Source: a virus. Taken from it: a DNA stretch of 43,185 bases. Below the pieces are notes generated by a model. The model searched no databases, was not told the origin of the DNA, and was given only the letters and a program-made list of their open reading frames with translations. Made by a program: the position numbers and the translations under genes. The number at the start of each line of letters is the position of its first letter. Position 1 is the stretch's first letter. The DNA is taken from positions 1 through 43,185 of IMG/VR virus record IMGVR_UViG_3300042864_000422, one strand, 5' to 3'. Positions 31,005 to 38,410 of the stretch are shown one piece after another.

Positions 31005-31331
31005 ACCGAAACCGAAATCCTGCCCACATACTTTCTGGGCTTGTATCAAATCGAACTGTGCTACGGAGGTGCAGAAGAGGGTGGCTGGTGGTACACCACC
31101 TACGACCACCAAATCTCGATTCAGATTCCCGCTGGCACAGCGGAAGAACAGGAACTTGCGGACAGCGTTGCCCGCAAGGAATTGGCTGAGACCGCCCTCG
31201 ACCTCGGCTTGACCCTGCCAGAGAAGGGCAAGCGTGGTTACAGGTCTGCCTCGCCAGAGCAGGACGCTATCATCATCCAAGACGAAATCCTCAAAGGCTC
31301 GCACGATACCGACCGCAAGTTCTACGAGTAA
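31002..31331 (+). CDS. Conserved small phage protein, unknown function
   Basis: A 109-residue acidic protein. It has the pattern QIELCYGGAEEGGWWYTTYD, which I recognise from short hypothetical proteins of several phage groups, then an acidic helix and a basic segment (LPEKGKRGYRSASPEQDA). No known activity. Confidence 0.6.
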   Translation: MTETEILPTYFLGLYQIELCYGGAEEGGWWYTTYDHQISIQIPAGTAEEQELADSVARKELAETALDLGLTLPEKGKRGYRSASPEQDAIIIQDEILKGSHDTDRKFYE

Positions 31332-31341
31332 TCCCCGTCAC

Positions 31342-31362
31342 CAAATCCTAACTACAAAAATG
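31342..31362 (+). repeat. Stop-start cassette, copy 2 (short form)
   Basis: CAAATCC followed by TAACTACAAAAATG, lacking the second TCCT of the other copies, leading into the ATG at 31360. Confidence 0.65.
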
Positions 31363-31650
31363 GACTACCCGTCTCTCAACCACCTGTCGGAAGAACAAAT
31401 CCAGATTCTAAAAACCACCTGCGAAGGTGGGACGCTGGAAACGATGAACACAGTTATGTCTGGTTTCGCTTCGTGGGGTCACGCCTCCTTCCTCGCCAAC
31501 GAGGTCGTGCGTCTTGCCCTTGAACTTGAATCCAGAAACAAAGCCAAATCGCAACTGCACTCTGAGGTCGTAGACCTCCTCCATCGTCTCAAGAAAAAGG
31601 AGGAAGAAATCCTCTACCTCATCGCCAACCTCCCCGTATCAAAATCCTAA
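31360..31650 (+). CDS. Small helical protein, unknown function
   Basis: A 96-residue protein from ATG 31360, set by the cassette; the frame upstream overlaps the previous gene. Helical, with a possible coiled coil at the end (HSEVVDLLHRLKKKEEEILY). Its stop codon TAA is supplied by the next cassette. Confidence 0.55.
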   Translation: MDYPSLNHLSEEQIQILKTTCEGGTLETMNTVMSGFASWGHASFLANEVVRLALELESRNKAKSQLHSEVVDLLHRLKKKEEEILYLIANLPVSKS

Positions 31651-31666
31651 CTACAAAAATCCTATG
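31641..31666 (+). repeat. Stop-start cassette, copy 3
   Basis: AAAATCC then TAACTACAAAAATCCTATG. The TAA ends gene 31360-31650 and the ATG starts gene 31664-31885, so one block punctuates both genes. Confidence 0.7.
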
Positions 31667-31885
31667 ACCGCATCCGAATATCACCGACTCCTCCTCGCCC
31701 GTCTCAATCGCAATGCCAAGCACAGCCTTCATATGGCTGACGAGGCTGGAAAGCGAGGAGACACGAATGAGGAGGCTTGGTGGCGTGACCAACTCGCCCG
31801 TGATATGTGGGCTGAAGAGATGGCGTACCAACTCGACCCACAATGGTTCATTGTCAATCGAGCCGTATACAAAACCAAATCCTAA
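31664..31885 (+). CDS. Small Arg/Trp-rich helical protein
   Basis: A 73-residue protein (LLLARLNRNAKHSLHMADEA, then EEAWWRDQLARDMWAEEMAY). Both its start and stop lie in cassette copies. No family recognised. Confidence 0.55.
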   Translation: MTASEYHRLLLARLNRNAKHSLHMADEAGKRGDTNEEAWWRDQLARDMWAEEMAYQLDPQWFIVNRAVYKTKS

Positions 31886-31901
31886 CTACAAAAATCCTAT
31901 G
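31876..31901 (+). repeat. Stop-start cassette, copy 4
   Basis: CAAATCC then TAACTACAAAAATCCTATG. The TAA ends 31664-31885 and the ATG starts 31899-32228. Identical to copy 1 over the whole block. Confidence 0.7.
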
Positions 31902-32228
31902 CACCAAATCCTAGTTCAGTTCTCGCCTTCGTCTGTGCAAGCACAGCACCAGACCGCAACCTCGCTGGAGACCGCCCTCCACTTCGCCCTCAAGGGCGAG
32001 GAGACGCTCTGGCGGGAATGTGAAAGGCTGAAAAACGATTCAGAAAAATACGAGACGCTCTGCGAAGTCTGGCGTGACCAAGAGCGAACCTGTAAGGACA
32101 TTATGCGGACGCTCAAGAATCTGAATCCAGAATTCAAGCACCCAGCGTTTGAGGACTCCTACGGGAGCAACCTCCTCAAGCGTTACCCCCAGCGACTCGC
32201 TGAAGGTATCCTCACGCATCAATTGTAA
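31899..32228 (+). CDS. Small helical protein, unknown function
   Basis: A 109-residue protein from ATG 31899; the longer open frame back to 31713 overlaps the previous gene. Mostly helical and charged (LWRECERLKNDSEKYETLCE, then VWRDQERTCKDIMRTLKNL). No family recognised. Confidence 0.55.
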   Translation: MHQILVQFSPSSVQAQHQTATSLETALHFALKGEETLWRECERLKNDSEKYETLCEVWRDQERTCKDIMRTLKNLNPEFKHPAFEDSYGSNLLKRYPQRLAEGILTHQL

Positions 32229-32233
32229 TCCGT

Positions 32234-32326
32234 ATGTACAAACTACTGACAGCCCTCGCTCTGCTCTGCATCGCCCTCACGGGCTTTGCGTGTCTGGTCG
32301 GCTTCCTAGCCTTCGCTACCCGCTGA
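32234..32326 (+). CDS. 30-residue membrane protein
   Basis: A short gene seen by direct reading, ATG 32234 to TGA 32326. MYKLLTALALLCIALTGFAC followed by LVGFLAFATR is almost wholly one hydrophobic segment with a basic start; a cleavable signal or a membrane anchor. It ends the rightward operon, 30 bases before a strong terminator. No family recognised. Confidence 0.5.
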   Translation: MYKLLTALALLCIALTGFACLVGFLAFATR

Positions 32327-32356
32327 CCGCCCCCGTGTCCGTCCTCTGACCACCCA

Positions 32357-32400
32357 AGCCCACCCTGTGCCTAACCCGCCTCGGTGGGCTTTCTTGTTTG
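32357..32400 (+). terminator. Strong intrinsic terminator of the rightward operon
   Basis: A perfect 8-bp stem AGCCCACC / GGTGGGCT (32357-32364 with 32383-32390) followed directly by TTCTTGTTTG. The 18-base loop is long, but position right after the last gene and the T-rich tail make this convincing. Confidence 0.75.
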
Positions 32401-32570
32401 CCGATTAGACCCGCCTCCGTGACCCTGTGAGCCTGTATAGAGCCTTTGCCTATACCCTAGCCTACCCCAGCCCATCAAAAGGCTTCCTAGGGCATCCTAG
32501 ACCCCTTCCCCGACTACTGACCACCTGTTCACTACCTACCTAATTCGGCTTTTTACCTTCTTTTTACAAT

Positions 32571-32602
32571 CAGAGCCTTTTAGGTTTATAATTATATAAT
32601 AA
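32571..32602 (+). repeat. AT-rich repeat, copy 1
   Basis: CAGAGCCTTTTAGG followed by TTTATAATTATATAATAA. The AT core is identical to copy 2 at 32696. Possible DNA-unwinding or promoter array. Confidence 0.6.
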
Positions 32603-32695
32603 CTATATAAGAGATGGGTAACAGCACACAGGCTACAAATATAATAACTCTTTTATAATTCTATAATAATCTTTTTATAATCTTATTATATAACC

Positions 32696-32726
32696 TCAGC
32701 CTTTTTACTTTATAATTATATAATAA
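32696..32726 (+). repeat. AT-rich repeat, copy 2
   Basis: TCAGCCTTTTTAC followed by TTTATAATTATATAATAA. A related word (CTCAGTTTATAATATTATAA) is at 28426-28445 in the other gene-free region. Confidence 0.6.
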
Positions 32727-32730
32727 ACAC

Positions 32731-32770
32731 TCCCCACCCACGGGGGGGCGGGGGTCTTTTACTTTTTTAG
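32731..32770 (+). terminator. GC hairpin followed by T-run
   Basis: CCCCACCC pairs imperfectly with the G-rich run GGGGGGGCGGGGG, followed by TCTTTTACTTTTTT. It may be a backup terminator for the rightward operon or for promoters in the AT-rich array. Confidence 0.45.
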
Positions 32771-32920
32771 GTTAGGGTCTTTTATACCCATCCCAACAGA
32801 TACTTTTTTTATACTAAAAAGCATCAACCGAAGGTTCGACTTGTAGCGAAGCACGACTGAGTGCGTAGCGTCCTAGGGGTTATTAGGGGAGTGCAAAGAC
32901 CTTGCGTCAAGGAAGAAGTA

Positions 32921-33058
32921 ATGGACGAGCCGAATCTGGACGATACTTTCCGTGTTGACACAAGGAAATGTAAACCCCTTAGTAATCCCCGTGGCTTCAC
33001 CCCCTCAGTCCCCCAATTCTGGGGGAAGGGGTTTATGGTTCGTAGAGAAAAGAGTTGA
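32921..33058 (+). CDS. Doubtful 45-codon frame
   Basis: ATG 32921 follows AAGGAAGAAGTA, the best Shine-Dalgarno-like context in this region. The product MDEPNLDDTFRVDTRKCKPL continues through a terminator-like hairpin and has no visible fold. Listed only because the start context is better than average. Confidence 0.2.
   Translation: MDEPNLDDTFRVDTRKCKPLSNPRGFTPSVPQFWGKGFMVRREKS
33001..33034 (+). terminator. Hairpin upstream of the tRNA cluster
   Basis: The inner stem TCCCCC/GGGGGA with loop AATTCT and outer C/G pairing, followed by TTTAT. It would insulate the tRNAs from upstream transcription; TTGACT at 33055 could then be the -35 of a tRNA promoter. Confidence 0.5.
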
Positions 33059-33102
33059 CTGTCAGAGAAAACTCAATGAATACATAGTCGCTCTTTGATT
33101 TC

Positions 33103-33174
33103 GCCTTGATAGCACAATGGTAGTGCATCAGTTTTGTAAACTGAGGGTTGTCGGTTCAAGTCCGACTCAAGGCT
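33103..33174 (+). tRNA. tRNA-Thr (TGT)
   Basis: Complete cloverleaf: acceptor GCCTTGA/TCAAGGC fully paired, D-arm GCAC/GTGC, anticodon stem TCAGT/ACTGA with loop TTTGTAA (anticodon TGT, reads ACA), T-arm GTCGG TTCAAGT CCGAC. Discriminator T; CCA not encoded. Confidence 0.95.
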
Positions 33175-33229
33175 CGCTTTAGTACCACCCCGCCCTCTCT
33201 ACGATGGTTTCTCTGGGGTGGTCGTTTTA

Positions 33230-33301
33230 CGACCCGTAGTTCAACGGATAGAACACCCGCCTTCTAAGCGGGTTATCTAGGTTCGATTCCTAGCGGGTCG
33301 A
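33230..33301 (+). tRNA. tRNA-Arg (TCT)
   Basis: Acceptor CGACCCG/CGGGTCG, D-arm GTTC/GAAC, anticodon stem CCCGC/GCGGG with loop CTTCTAA (anticodon TCT, reads AGA), T-arm CTAGG TTCGATT CCTAG. Discriminator A; CCA not encoded. AGA codons are common in the virion genes. Confidence 0.95.
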
Positions 33302-33306
33302 TTCTC

Positions 33307-33377
33307 AGTCTTGTGGTGTAATGGTAGCACGGGAGATTTTGGTTCTCTCTGTCTAGGTTCAAGTCCTAGCAAGACTA
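33307..33377 (+). tRNA. tRNA-Gln (TTG)
   Basis: Acceptor AGTCTTG/CAAGACT, anticodon stem GGAGA/TCTCT with loop TTTTGGT (anticodon TTG, reads CAA), T-arm CTAGG TTCAAGT CCTAG. Discriminator A; no encoded CCA. Starts 5 bases after tRNA-Arg. Confidence 0.93.
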
Positions 33378-33380
33378 TTT

Positions 33381-33464
33381 GCTGAAGTGGTGGAATGGTA
33401 TACACGACTGACTTAAAATCAGTTGCCCAACGGCTTGCGGGTTCAAGTCCCGCCCTCAGCACCA
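33381..33464 (+). tRNA. tRNA-Leu (TAA)
   Basis: Long variable arm typical of tRNA-Leu. Acceptor GCTGAAG/CCTCAGC with one A-C mismatch, anticodon stem ACTGA/TCAGT with loop CTTAAAA (anticodon TAA, reads TTA), T-arm GCGGG TTCAAGT CCCGC. It alone in the cluster encodes a 3' CCA (33462-33464), suggesting a separate origin. Confidence 0.93.
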
Positions 33465-33469
33465 CTTAC

Positions 33470-33542
33470 GGGGGTGTAGTTCAAAGGTAAGAACACTCTG
33501 CTCATAACGGAAGAAACGCTGGTTCAAATCCAGCCGCCCCCA
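33470..33542 (+). tRNA. tRNA with CAT anticodon (Met or Ile2)
   Basis: Acceptor GGGGGTG/CGCCCCC, D-arm GTTC/GAAC, anticodon loop CTCATAA on a stem with four good pairs, T-arm GCTGG TTCAAAT CCAGC, discriminator A, followed by CCT not CCA. The first acceptor pair is G-C and three G-C pairs are missing from the anticodon stem, so it is not an initiator. Elongator Met versus lysidine-modified Ile cannot be told from sequence by eye. Confidence 0.85.
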
Positions 33543-33546
33543 CCTT

Positions 33547-33596
33547 TCGACATATCGCTTGACATATATCTATAATTCGTCCAGAAATCGACATAT
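33547..33596 (+). promoter_or_regulatory. Late promoter with three T(C/T)GACATAT operator-like copies
   Basis: The 9-mer T(C/T)GACATAT occurs at 33547, 33559 and 33588. A perfect TATAAT lies at 33571-33576 between copies 2 and 3, and TCGACA 18 bases upstream can serve as -35. Copy 3 overlaps the start codon at 33595. A repressor binding these sites would block the promoter of the packaging and head genes; the ribbon-helix-helix protein (21181-21357) is a candidate. Confidence 0.55.
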
Positions 33597-33993
33597 GAAA
33601 GAAAAGGCTCTCTCCCTAGCCCTAGGTCTCTCCAGAGACTTGCTCAAGGAACTCCGCACCTCCTACGAGGAGGGTCTGCATTGGAAGCGTATCGAGTCCC
33701 GCAAGCCTAGCCATCTCTGGGAAATCGAGTGGAGCGACATAGGCATCGCCCTCCTTCGTGAGAACCTAGGTATCAAGCCAGAAGAGGCAGTTGCCTCCCC
33801 AGAAGTCAAGCGTGGCACAGTCTACTGCAAGTACAAGAACCCCCGTGTCATCGGTGTCCTCATCGAGGGCAAGCAGAACACAGTACTCTGCCGTGAGTCC
33901 GTGAAGTTCGGTATCGGTATGCCTGTCGATGTCCGATGGGATGGAGCACGATGGGTTGTCGTGCGACATCCGAGGTTCATCGGGAAGTACTAA
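33595..33993 (+). CDS. Protein upstream of large terminase, possible small terminase
   Basis: A 132-residue protein from ATG 33595; a start at 33559 would include the promoter. The N-terminal half is helical (LGLSRDLLKELRTSYEEGLH, then a helix with IGIALLRENLGI) and the C-terminal half beta-rich (NPRVIGVLIEGKQNTVLC, then DVRWDGARWVVVRHPRF). Directly upstream of the large terminase, it takes the usual small-terminase place and could recognise DNA through the helical part. No family recognised; 24981-25463 is the rival candidate. Confidence 0.5.
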   Translation: MKEKALSLALGLSRDLLKELRTSYEEGLHWKRIESRKPSHLWEIEWSDIGIALLRENLGIKPEEAVASPEVKRGTVYCKYKNPRVIGVLIEGKQNTVLCRESVKFGIGMPVDVRWDGARWVVVRHPRFIGKY

Positions 33994-34072
33994 AATAAAA
34001 AAATTTTAAAACCTTCATGGAAGGCTCTGATGACACAGAAGAAGACGAAGAGATACCCTTCCAAGAACTAAT

Positions 34073-35680
34073 ATGGCTTTCACTCCTACTCCGCATCCGA
34101 TTCTTGTCACTCCTACCGAGGATGATATTAAGAGATTGTCGGAAAAAGTGGGTGTCGAGAAGGTGGCTGAAATCCTCAATCTAAGAGAGGATAAGATTCT
34201 AGCAGAAAAACTTGACCCGTATAGGCACGGGTTCGACCTACCGCATTGGAAAGAAGCCGACCAGTTGCTAAAGGAGAACAACGAAGTTCTCATCCTTGGC
34301 GGTAACAGAGCGTCCAAAACTGAATGGGCGGCTAAGAGAGTCGTTCAGACGCTCATCAACACGAAGGACGCAAGAGTCTGGTGTCTTCACACGACCAACC
34401 AGTCCAGCATCCAGATGCAACAGCCTGTGATATTCAAGTACCTTCCTTCTGAGTTCAAAGACCTCAAAAAGAACAAGGTGCAGAATGTCCAATACACCCA
34501 GAAGAACGGGTTCTCAGACAACACCTTCATCCTGCCGAACAAGAGCCAATGCTTCTTTATGAACTACGCTCAGAAGCGGGATGTCATCGAAGGTGGTGAG
34601 GTTGACCTCATCTGGTGCGATGAATTAGTCCCTTTGGATTGGATTGAAACGCTGAGATATCGTATCGTTACCAGAAGCGGTAAGTTAATCGTCACTTTCA
34701 CTCCAATCACGGGTTACAGTAGCGTTGTAAAGGAGTATGTAAGCGGTGCTAAGATACTGGAGAACAAGACCTCTCCCCTTCTTCCCGACAACATAAATGT
34801 GAACGGATGCCCCAGAGGGACGATGCCGTATAAGGCGAAGTCCTATGTCCGTCCTGCCGCAGTAATGTGGTTTCATAGCCAACTGAACCCGTATAATCCT
34901 TTCGAGCAGTTAAAGAAAACGCTCGCTGGCAAGAAACCTTATGAAGTCAAAATCAGAGCATACGGCTGGGCTGATAATATTAGCGGAAGCCAGTTCCCAA
35001 GATTCACCCAAGAAGTCAATGTCGTTAAGGCTGAAAGCGTTCCAGAAGAAGGCACGAACTATATGGTCGTTGACCCTGCGGGTGCTAGAAACTGGTTTAT
35101 GCTTTGGTTACGAGTCGATAAATCTGGAGATATGTATGTCTATCGTGAGTTCCCAGATTCTTCAGATGGCGAATGGGCTTTGCCTTCGGCTGAACCAGAT
35201 GGCAAGGCTGGTACAGCACAGCGTAATGGGGCTGGACGCTCTCTTGCGGAATATAAAGCCTTAATTCTAGACTTGGAAAAAGGCGAAGAAATTTGGGAAA
35301 GATATATCGACCCCCGTGCTGGCGGCTCTAAGGCTGTCACCGAAGACGGAGGCACTACCCTCATTGAGATGCTCGATGACGGGGAAATACCTATGCACTT
35401 CCAGCCAGCGGCTGGCATCCGTATCGAACAAGGCGTTGCCCTCATCAATGACGGCTTCTCCTACGATATGAATCAAGAAATAACACCTTTGAACAAACCT
35501 AAACTTTACATCAGCGAATCATGTCAAAATCTAATATACTGTCTCAAGGAGTGGACTGGACAGGACGGGGAGAAGGGTGCGACCAAAGACCCTATCGACT
35601 GCCTTCGCTACTTAATGACTATGAATCCACAATACCAAGGAAACGATGCAATCAAGGGATGGGGTGGGGGAGGCTACTAA
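34073..35680 (+). CDS. terL: Terminase large subunit
   Basis: A 535-residue packaging motor ATPase-nuclease. Walker A is GGNRASKT at 76-83 (Ala in place of the usual Gly), Walker B VDLIWCDE with D183-E184, and the RNase H-like nuclease domain begins with MVVDPAGARNWF (D334), followed by YIDPRAGG and KDPIDCLRYL near the end. It translocates DNA into the prohead through the portal and cuts the concatemer. It starts in the context GAACTAATATGG and ends overlapping the next start (TAATG). Confidence 0.93.
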   Translation: MAFTPTPHPILVTPTEDDIKRLSEKVGVEKVAEILNLREDKILAEKLDPYRHGFDLPHWKEADQLLKENNEVLILGGNRASKTEWAAKRVVQTLINTKDARVWCLHTTNQSSIQMQQPVIFKYLPSEFKDLKKNKVQNVQYTQKNGFSDNTFILPNKSQCFFMNYAQKRDVIEGGEVDLIWCDELVPLDWIETLRYRIVTRSGKLIVTFTPITGYSSVVKEYVSGAKILENKTSPLLPDNINVNGCPRGTMPYKAKSYVRPAAVMWFHSQLNPYNPFEQLKKTLAGKKPYEVKIRAYGWADNISGSQFPRFTQEVNVVKAESVPEEGTNYMVVDPAGARNWFMLWLRVDKSGDMYVYREFPDSSDGEWALPSAEPDGKAGTAQRNGAGRSLAEYKALILDLEKGEEIWERYIDPRAGGSKAVTEDGGTTLIEMLDDGEIPMHFQPAAGIRIEQGVALINDGFSYDMNQEITPLNKPKLYISESCQNLIYCLKEWTGQDGEKGATKDPIDCLRYLMTMNPQYQGNDAIKGWGGGGY

Positions 35681-35859
35681 TGGAAATCTACTATCCAGCA
35701 CTCTTGTCTCGTCAGAAAGCGATGCACTTGACCAAGTTCGGAAGGATTAGGCTTGAAAACCTAGTCAAAAAAGGACTAGTTCGCATTTTTACGACTAAGG
35801 GCGGTCACAAACGCTACTTTAGAGACGATTTAATCAAATTCTTATATGAGCAAGTATAA
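35680..35859 (+). CDS. Small MerR/excisionase-like DNA-binding protein
   Basis: A 59-residue protein starting inside the terminase stop (TAATG) and overlapping the portal start by 14 bases. The pattern MHLTKFGRIRLENLVKKGLV followed by RIFTTKGGHKRYFRDDLIKF is a winged helix of the MerR/AlpA/HTH_17 type. Genes of this kind rarely sit between terminase and portal; it may contact packaging-site DNA or regulate late genes. Confidence 0.6.
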   Translation: MEIYYPALLSRQKAMHLTKFGRIRLENLVKKGLVRIFTTKGGHKRYFRDDLIKFLYEQV

Positions 35860-38038
35860 AAACGGGAAAGACCAACTGGTTTTTGCCAGCGACAAGCCCG
35901 ATATTCCTTATCTTTATAGCGAATACCAGCGTTCCACTCAAAATGGCGGCAACACCGCTAACATCGCTGAGAACGATGACATTCGCCTTGCTCGATGGGC
36001 TGGTCAGACAGATGACGGCAAAAAGCACAGCGAAAACTTGCCAGATGGTCAGCCAGCGTTCCCGTTTGAAGGTGCGTCTGACATCAGATGCCGTTTAGTC
36101 GATAGAACCATCAACGACCTTGTTTCGATGATGATGACCACCTTTGACCGATGCCAAGTCAAGGTCAAGGGTACAGAATTTAGTGACTCGGAAGCCTCCG
36201 CAACTTCTAATATATTAATGAGTTGGCTACTGGAGTCACGCCTTCGTTCGGAACTGAGACGGGAAGCGGAACTCCTATCTCAATACACAATGCAGTACGG
36301 GTGGTCTGGTCTGCACATCATCTGGGAGCAGGAGATGGGGACAAGACATCAGCAGATTCGCATGGATGAAATCGTGCAAATTGTTCAACAGGCGGTTCAG
36401 CAGAACCCAGAAGCGACAATGAAAGACTTGCCGAATGCGATTATGAATCCAGAGCAGGAAGACTATGCTGTGGATTTAATCATGCAGTATCTACAAGCAG
36501 TTAAGCCAAAGGATGTCAAAAAGGCTGTCAGAGAACTCCGTGAGACTGGCACAGCCTATATCCCCGAAGTCTTTGTCTCTAAGAATCAGCCGTGTCTTGT
36601 GGCTCTAAAGCCCTATGACGAAATCTCCTTCCCGCCCGAAACTATTGACATTCAAAAGGCAAGAGTAGTGTTTAGACGCACATTCGTATCCGAAGTCGAA
36701 CTCAGAGGTATGGCGGCTGTTGAAGAATGGTCGGACGAGTTCGTAGAACAAGCGGTCAATACCGCTGGTATGCAGTCTCAGTTTAATGACCCTAACCTCC
36801 TTCCAGCCGCCGCCTTGATTAACTATCAAGTCAAGAGAAGCGACAACCTAATTGAACTCGTCTACGCTTATAGTCGTAACATTGATGAAGACGGAGTAAG
36901 CGGAATTTACCAGACCATTTTTAGCCCTCAGTCTGGTTCTGAAATCTACGCTTCGCATGGTCTCCTTGGCTATGCCCACAACAAGTATCCGTTTGTCATC
37001 TCCCGCAGGGAACGCACACGCAGAGCCATCGTTGAATCCCGTGGTGTCCCAGAAATTGCGATGACCGACCAAGAGGAAATCAAAGCCCAGCACGACTCCG
37101 TTCGTGACCGCACGGCTTTTACGACTCTTCCTCCCATCCTTGTTAAGAAGCGACTGGGTGGTATCAATAGAATTGCCCCCGGAATTCATCTTCCTGTTAC
37201 AAGCCCCGATGACTACAAGTTCATGCCCACGCCCACGGGCGAAACAGGTACTGCTTTCAATCTCATCGACAGAGTGGAAATGAACCACGCTTCGTACTTC
37301 GGTCTGCCGCATCCGAACATCATGCCTCAGAAGACACAGACCACCCAGCAGTTCATCATCAATAACTGGCTGGATGTCTGGAGTGAAGCCTTTGCCATGA
37401 CATTCTCGCTGATGCTTCAGTATATGGGAGCAGAAGAAATCGAAGCAATCACGGGCAAGCCGTTACCGCAGAACATTAGTTCTATCAGTAGTATGTTTGA
37501 CTTCCAAGTGAAGTACGATGTGCGAGAACTGGATACAAACTTTGTCATTGAAAAACTCAAGGCTATCACGCAGTTCGTCCTGCCGCTAGACGCTGGCGGT
37601 GTCATCGACAAGAACAAGTTGGTCAAGGCGGCTATCGAGGCTATCGACCCCGACAAGGCTAAGGAACTCATCATTAACACAGGCACGGCTTCCCAGTTGC
37701 TGTACAAGGAGATTCAGACCGACCTTGGCTTGATGATGCTTGGCAACGAAGCCAACTATGTCGAGAACGACCCGTCTGCGGCTACCAAGATGCAGTACCT
37801 TCAAGATATCATGGGCAAGAACCAGAAAGCCCAGCAGTCAATGCAATCTGACCCGAACTTCCGTGCGTTGCTGGAGAACTACATGAAGAACCTTCAGATG
37901 TCTGTCAGCCAACAACAGAACAAGCAGATAGGTCGCACAGGCGTGACCCCTGTTGCTCAACAGGCTGGAGACCAGATGCAACAGCAGATTGCCCAAGCCG
38001 AACAAATGCAGTCTGAGCAAGAAGGAATGATGCAATGA
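35846..38038 (+). CDS. Portal protein
   Basis: A 730-residue protein next to the large terminase, with length and helical, Gln-rich C-terminus (about 640-730, many Q) as in podovirus portals. It contains PFEGASDIRCRLVDRTINDL near residue 75, a pattern typical of portal proteins of this group, and FVISRRERTRRAIVESRGVP around 380. Twelve copies form the ring through which DNA enters and to which the tail attaches. It ends with an ATGA overlap. Confidence 0.85.
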   Translation: MSKYKNGKDQLVFASDKPDIPYLYSEYQRSTQNGGNTANIAENDDIRLARWAGQTDDGKKHSENLPDGQPAFPFEGASDIRCRLVDRTINDLVSMMMTTFDRCQVKVKGTEFSDSEASATSNILMSWLLESRLRSELRREAELLSQYTMQYGWSGLHIIWEQEMGTRHQQIRMDEIVQIVQQAVQQNPEATMKDLPNAIMNPEQEDYAVDLIMQYLQAVKPKDVKKAVRELRETGTAYIPEVFVSKNQPCLVALKPYDEISFPPETIDIQKARVVFRRTFVSEVELRGMAAVEEWSDEFVEQAVNTAGMQSQFNDPNLLPAAALINYQVKRSDNLIELVYAYSRNIDEDGVSGIYQTIFSPQSGSEIYASHGLLGYAHNKYPFVISRRERTRRAIVESRGVPEIAMTDQEEIKAQHDSVRDRTAFTTLPPILVKKRLGGINRIAPGIHLPVTSPDDYKFMPTPTGETGTAFNLIDRVEMNHASYFGLPHPNIMPQKTQTTQQFIINNWLDVWSEAFAMTFSLMLQYMGAEEIEAITGKPLPQNISSISSMFDFQVKYDVRELDTNFVIEKLKAITQFVLPLDAGGVIDKNKLVKAAIEAIDPDKAKELIINTGTASQLLYKEIQTDLGLMMLGNEANYVENDPSAATKMQYLQDIMGKNQKAQQSMQSDPNFRALLENYMKNLQMSVSQQQNKQIGRTGVTPVAQQAGDQMQQQIAQAEQMQSEQEGMMQ

Positions 38039-38307
38039 GCCTACCCCAGCAAATCATAGTCGGGATGTCGTTTGATAAGTCTAATGAACTCTGGACGGCT
38101 TTGCACATCATGCTAGATGCTTCCATTGAGGCTGAGACTATTAACGCCATCTCTAAGGAGCATAAGGGCGAAGACAGGGCTTGGCATTGTGGAAGGGCGG
38201 ACGCTCTGAACGCTTTCAAGGATATCCTTATCAACACACGCAACGATGTCCTTCGTGACCAAGGCAGACCCTCTGAAGACCATAATCCATCGGAAAATGG
38301 TATGTGA
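38035..38307 (+). CDS. Small unknown protein between portal and scaffold
   Basis: A 90-residue helical protein (ELWTALHIMLDASIEAETIN, then a helix with HCGRADALNAFKDILINTRN). Translationally coupled to the portal by ATGA. Position suggests a head-assembly helper; no known motif. A 100-base gap with TATAAC/CTATAA words follows, where a promoter for the scaffold-capsid genes may lie. Confidence 0.55.
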   Translation: MSLPQQIIVGMSFDKSNELWTALHIMLDASIEAETINAISKEHKGEDRAWHCGRADALNAFKDILINTRNDVLRDQGRPSEDHNPSENGM

Positions 38308-38410
38308 GACAGTTAGCACTTGCTTGCAATCTCTTTAGGTCGTAACTGACCAATAGTTCTGGGACTATAACACCCTGCCATAACCTATAAGGACTTTAGA
38401 CCTATATCTA

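Larger units (their letters stand above)
32401..33102. other. Gene-free AT-rich region between rightward operon and tRNAs
   Basis: Starts with a C-rich stretch (32440-32520), then about 250 bases very rich in A and T with repeated TTTATAATTATATAATAA blocks, then two GC hairpins with T-runs (about 32732-32770 and 33001-33034). Apart from a weak 45-codon frame (32921-33058) no gene is supported. The AT-rich blocks contain many TATAAT-like words. Confidence 0.55.

Noticed and set aside
32838-32870. tRNA-like GCAC/GTGC hairpin with repeated GTAGCG
   Set aside because: No acceptor or T-arm can be built around it.
34017-34178. Short acidic frame MEGSDDTEEDEEIPFQELIW upstream of terL
   Set aside because: It runs into terL in another frame and becomes shadow-like after about 19 residues; could be a short leader peptide but cannot be supported.
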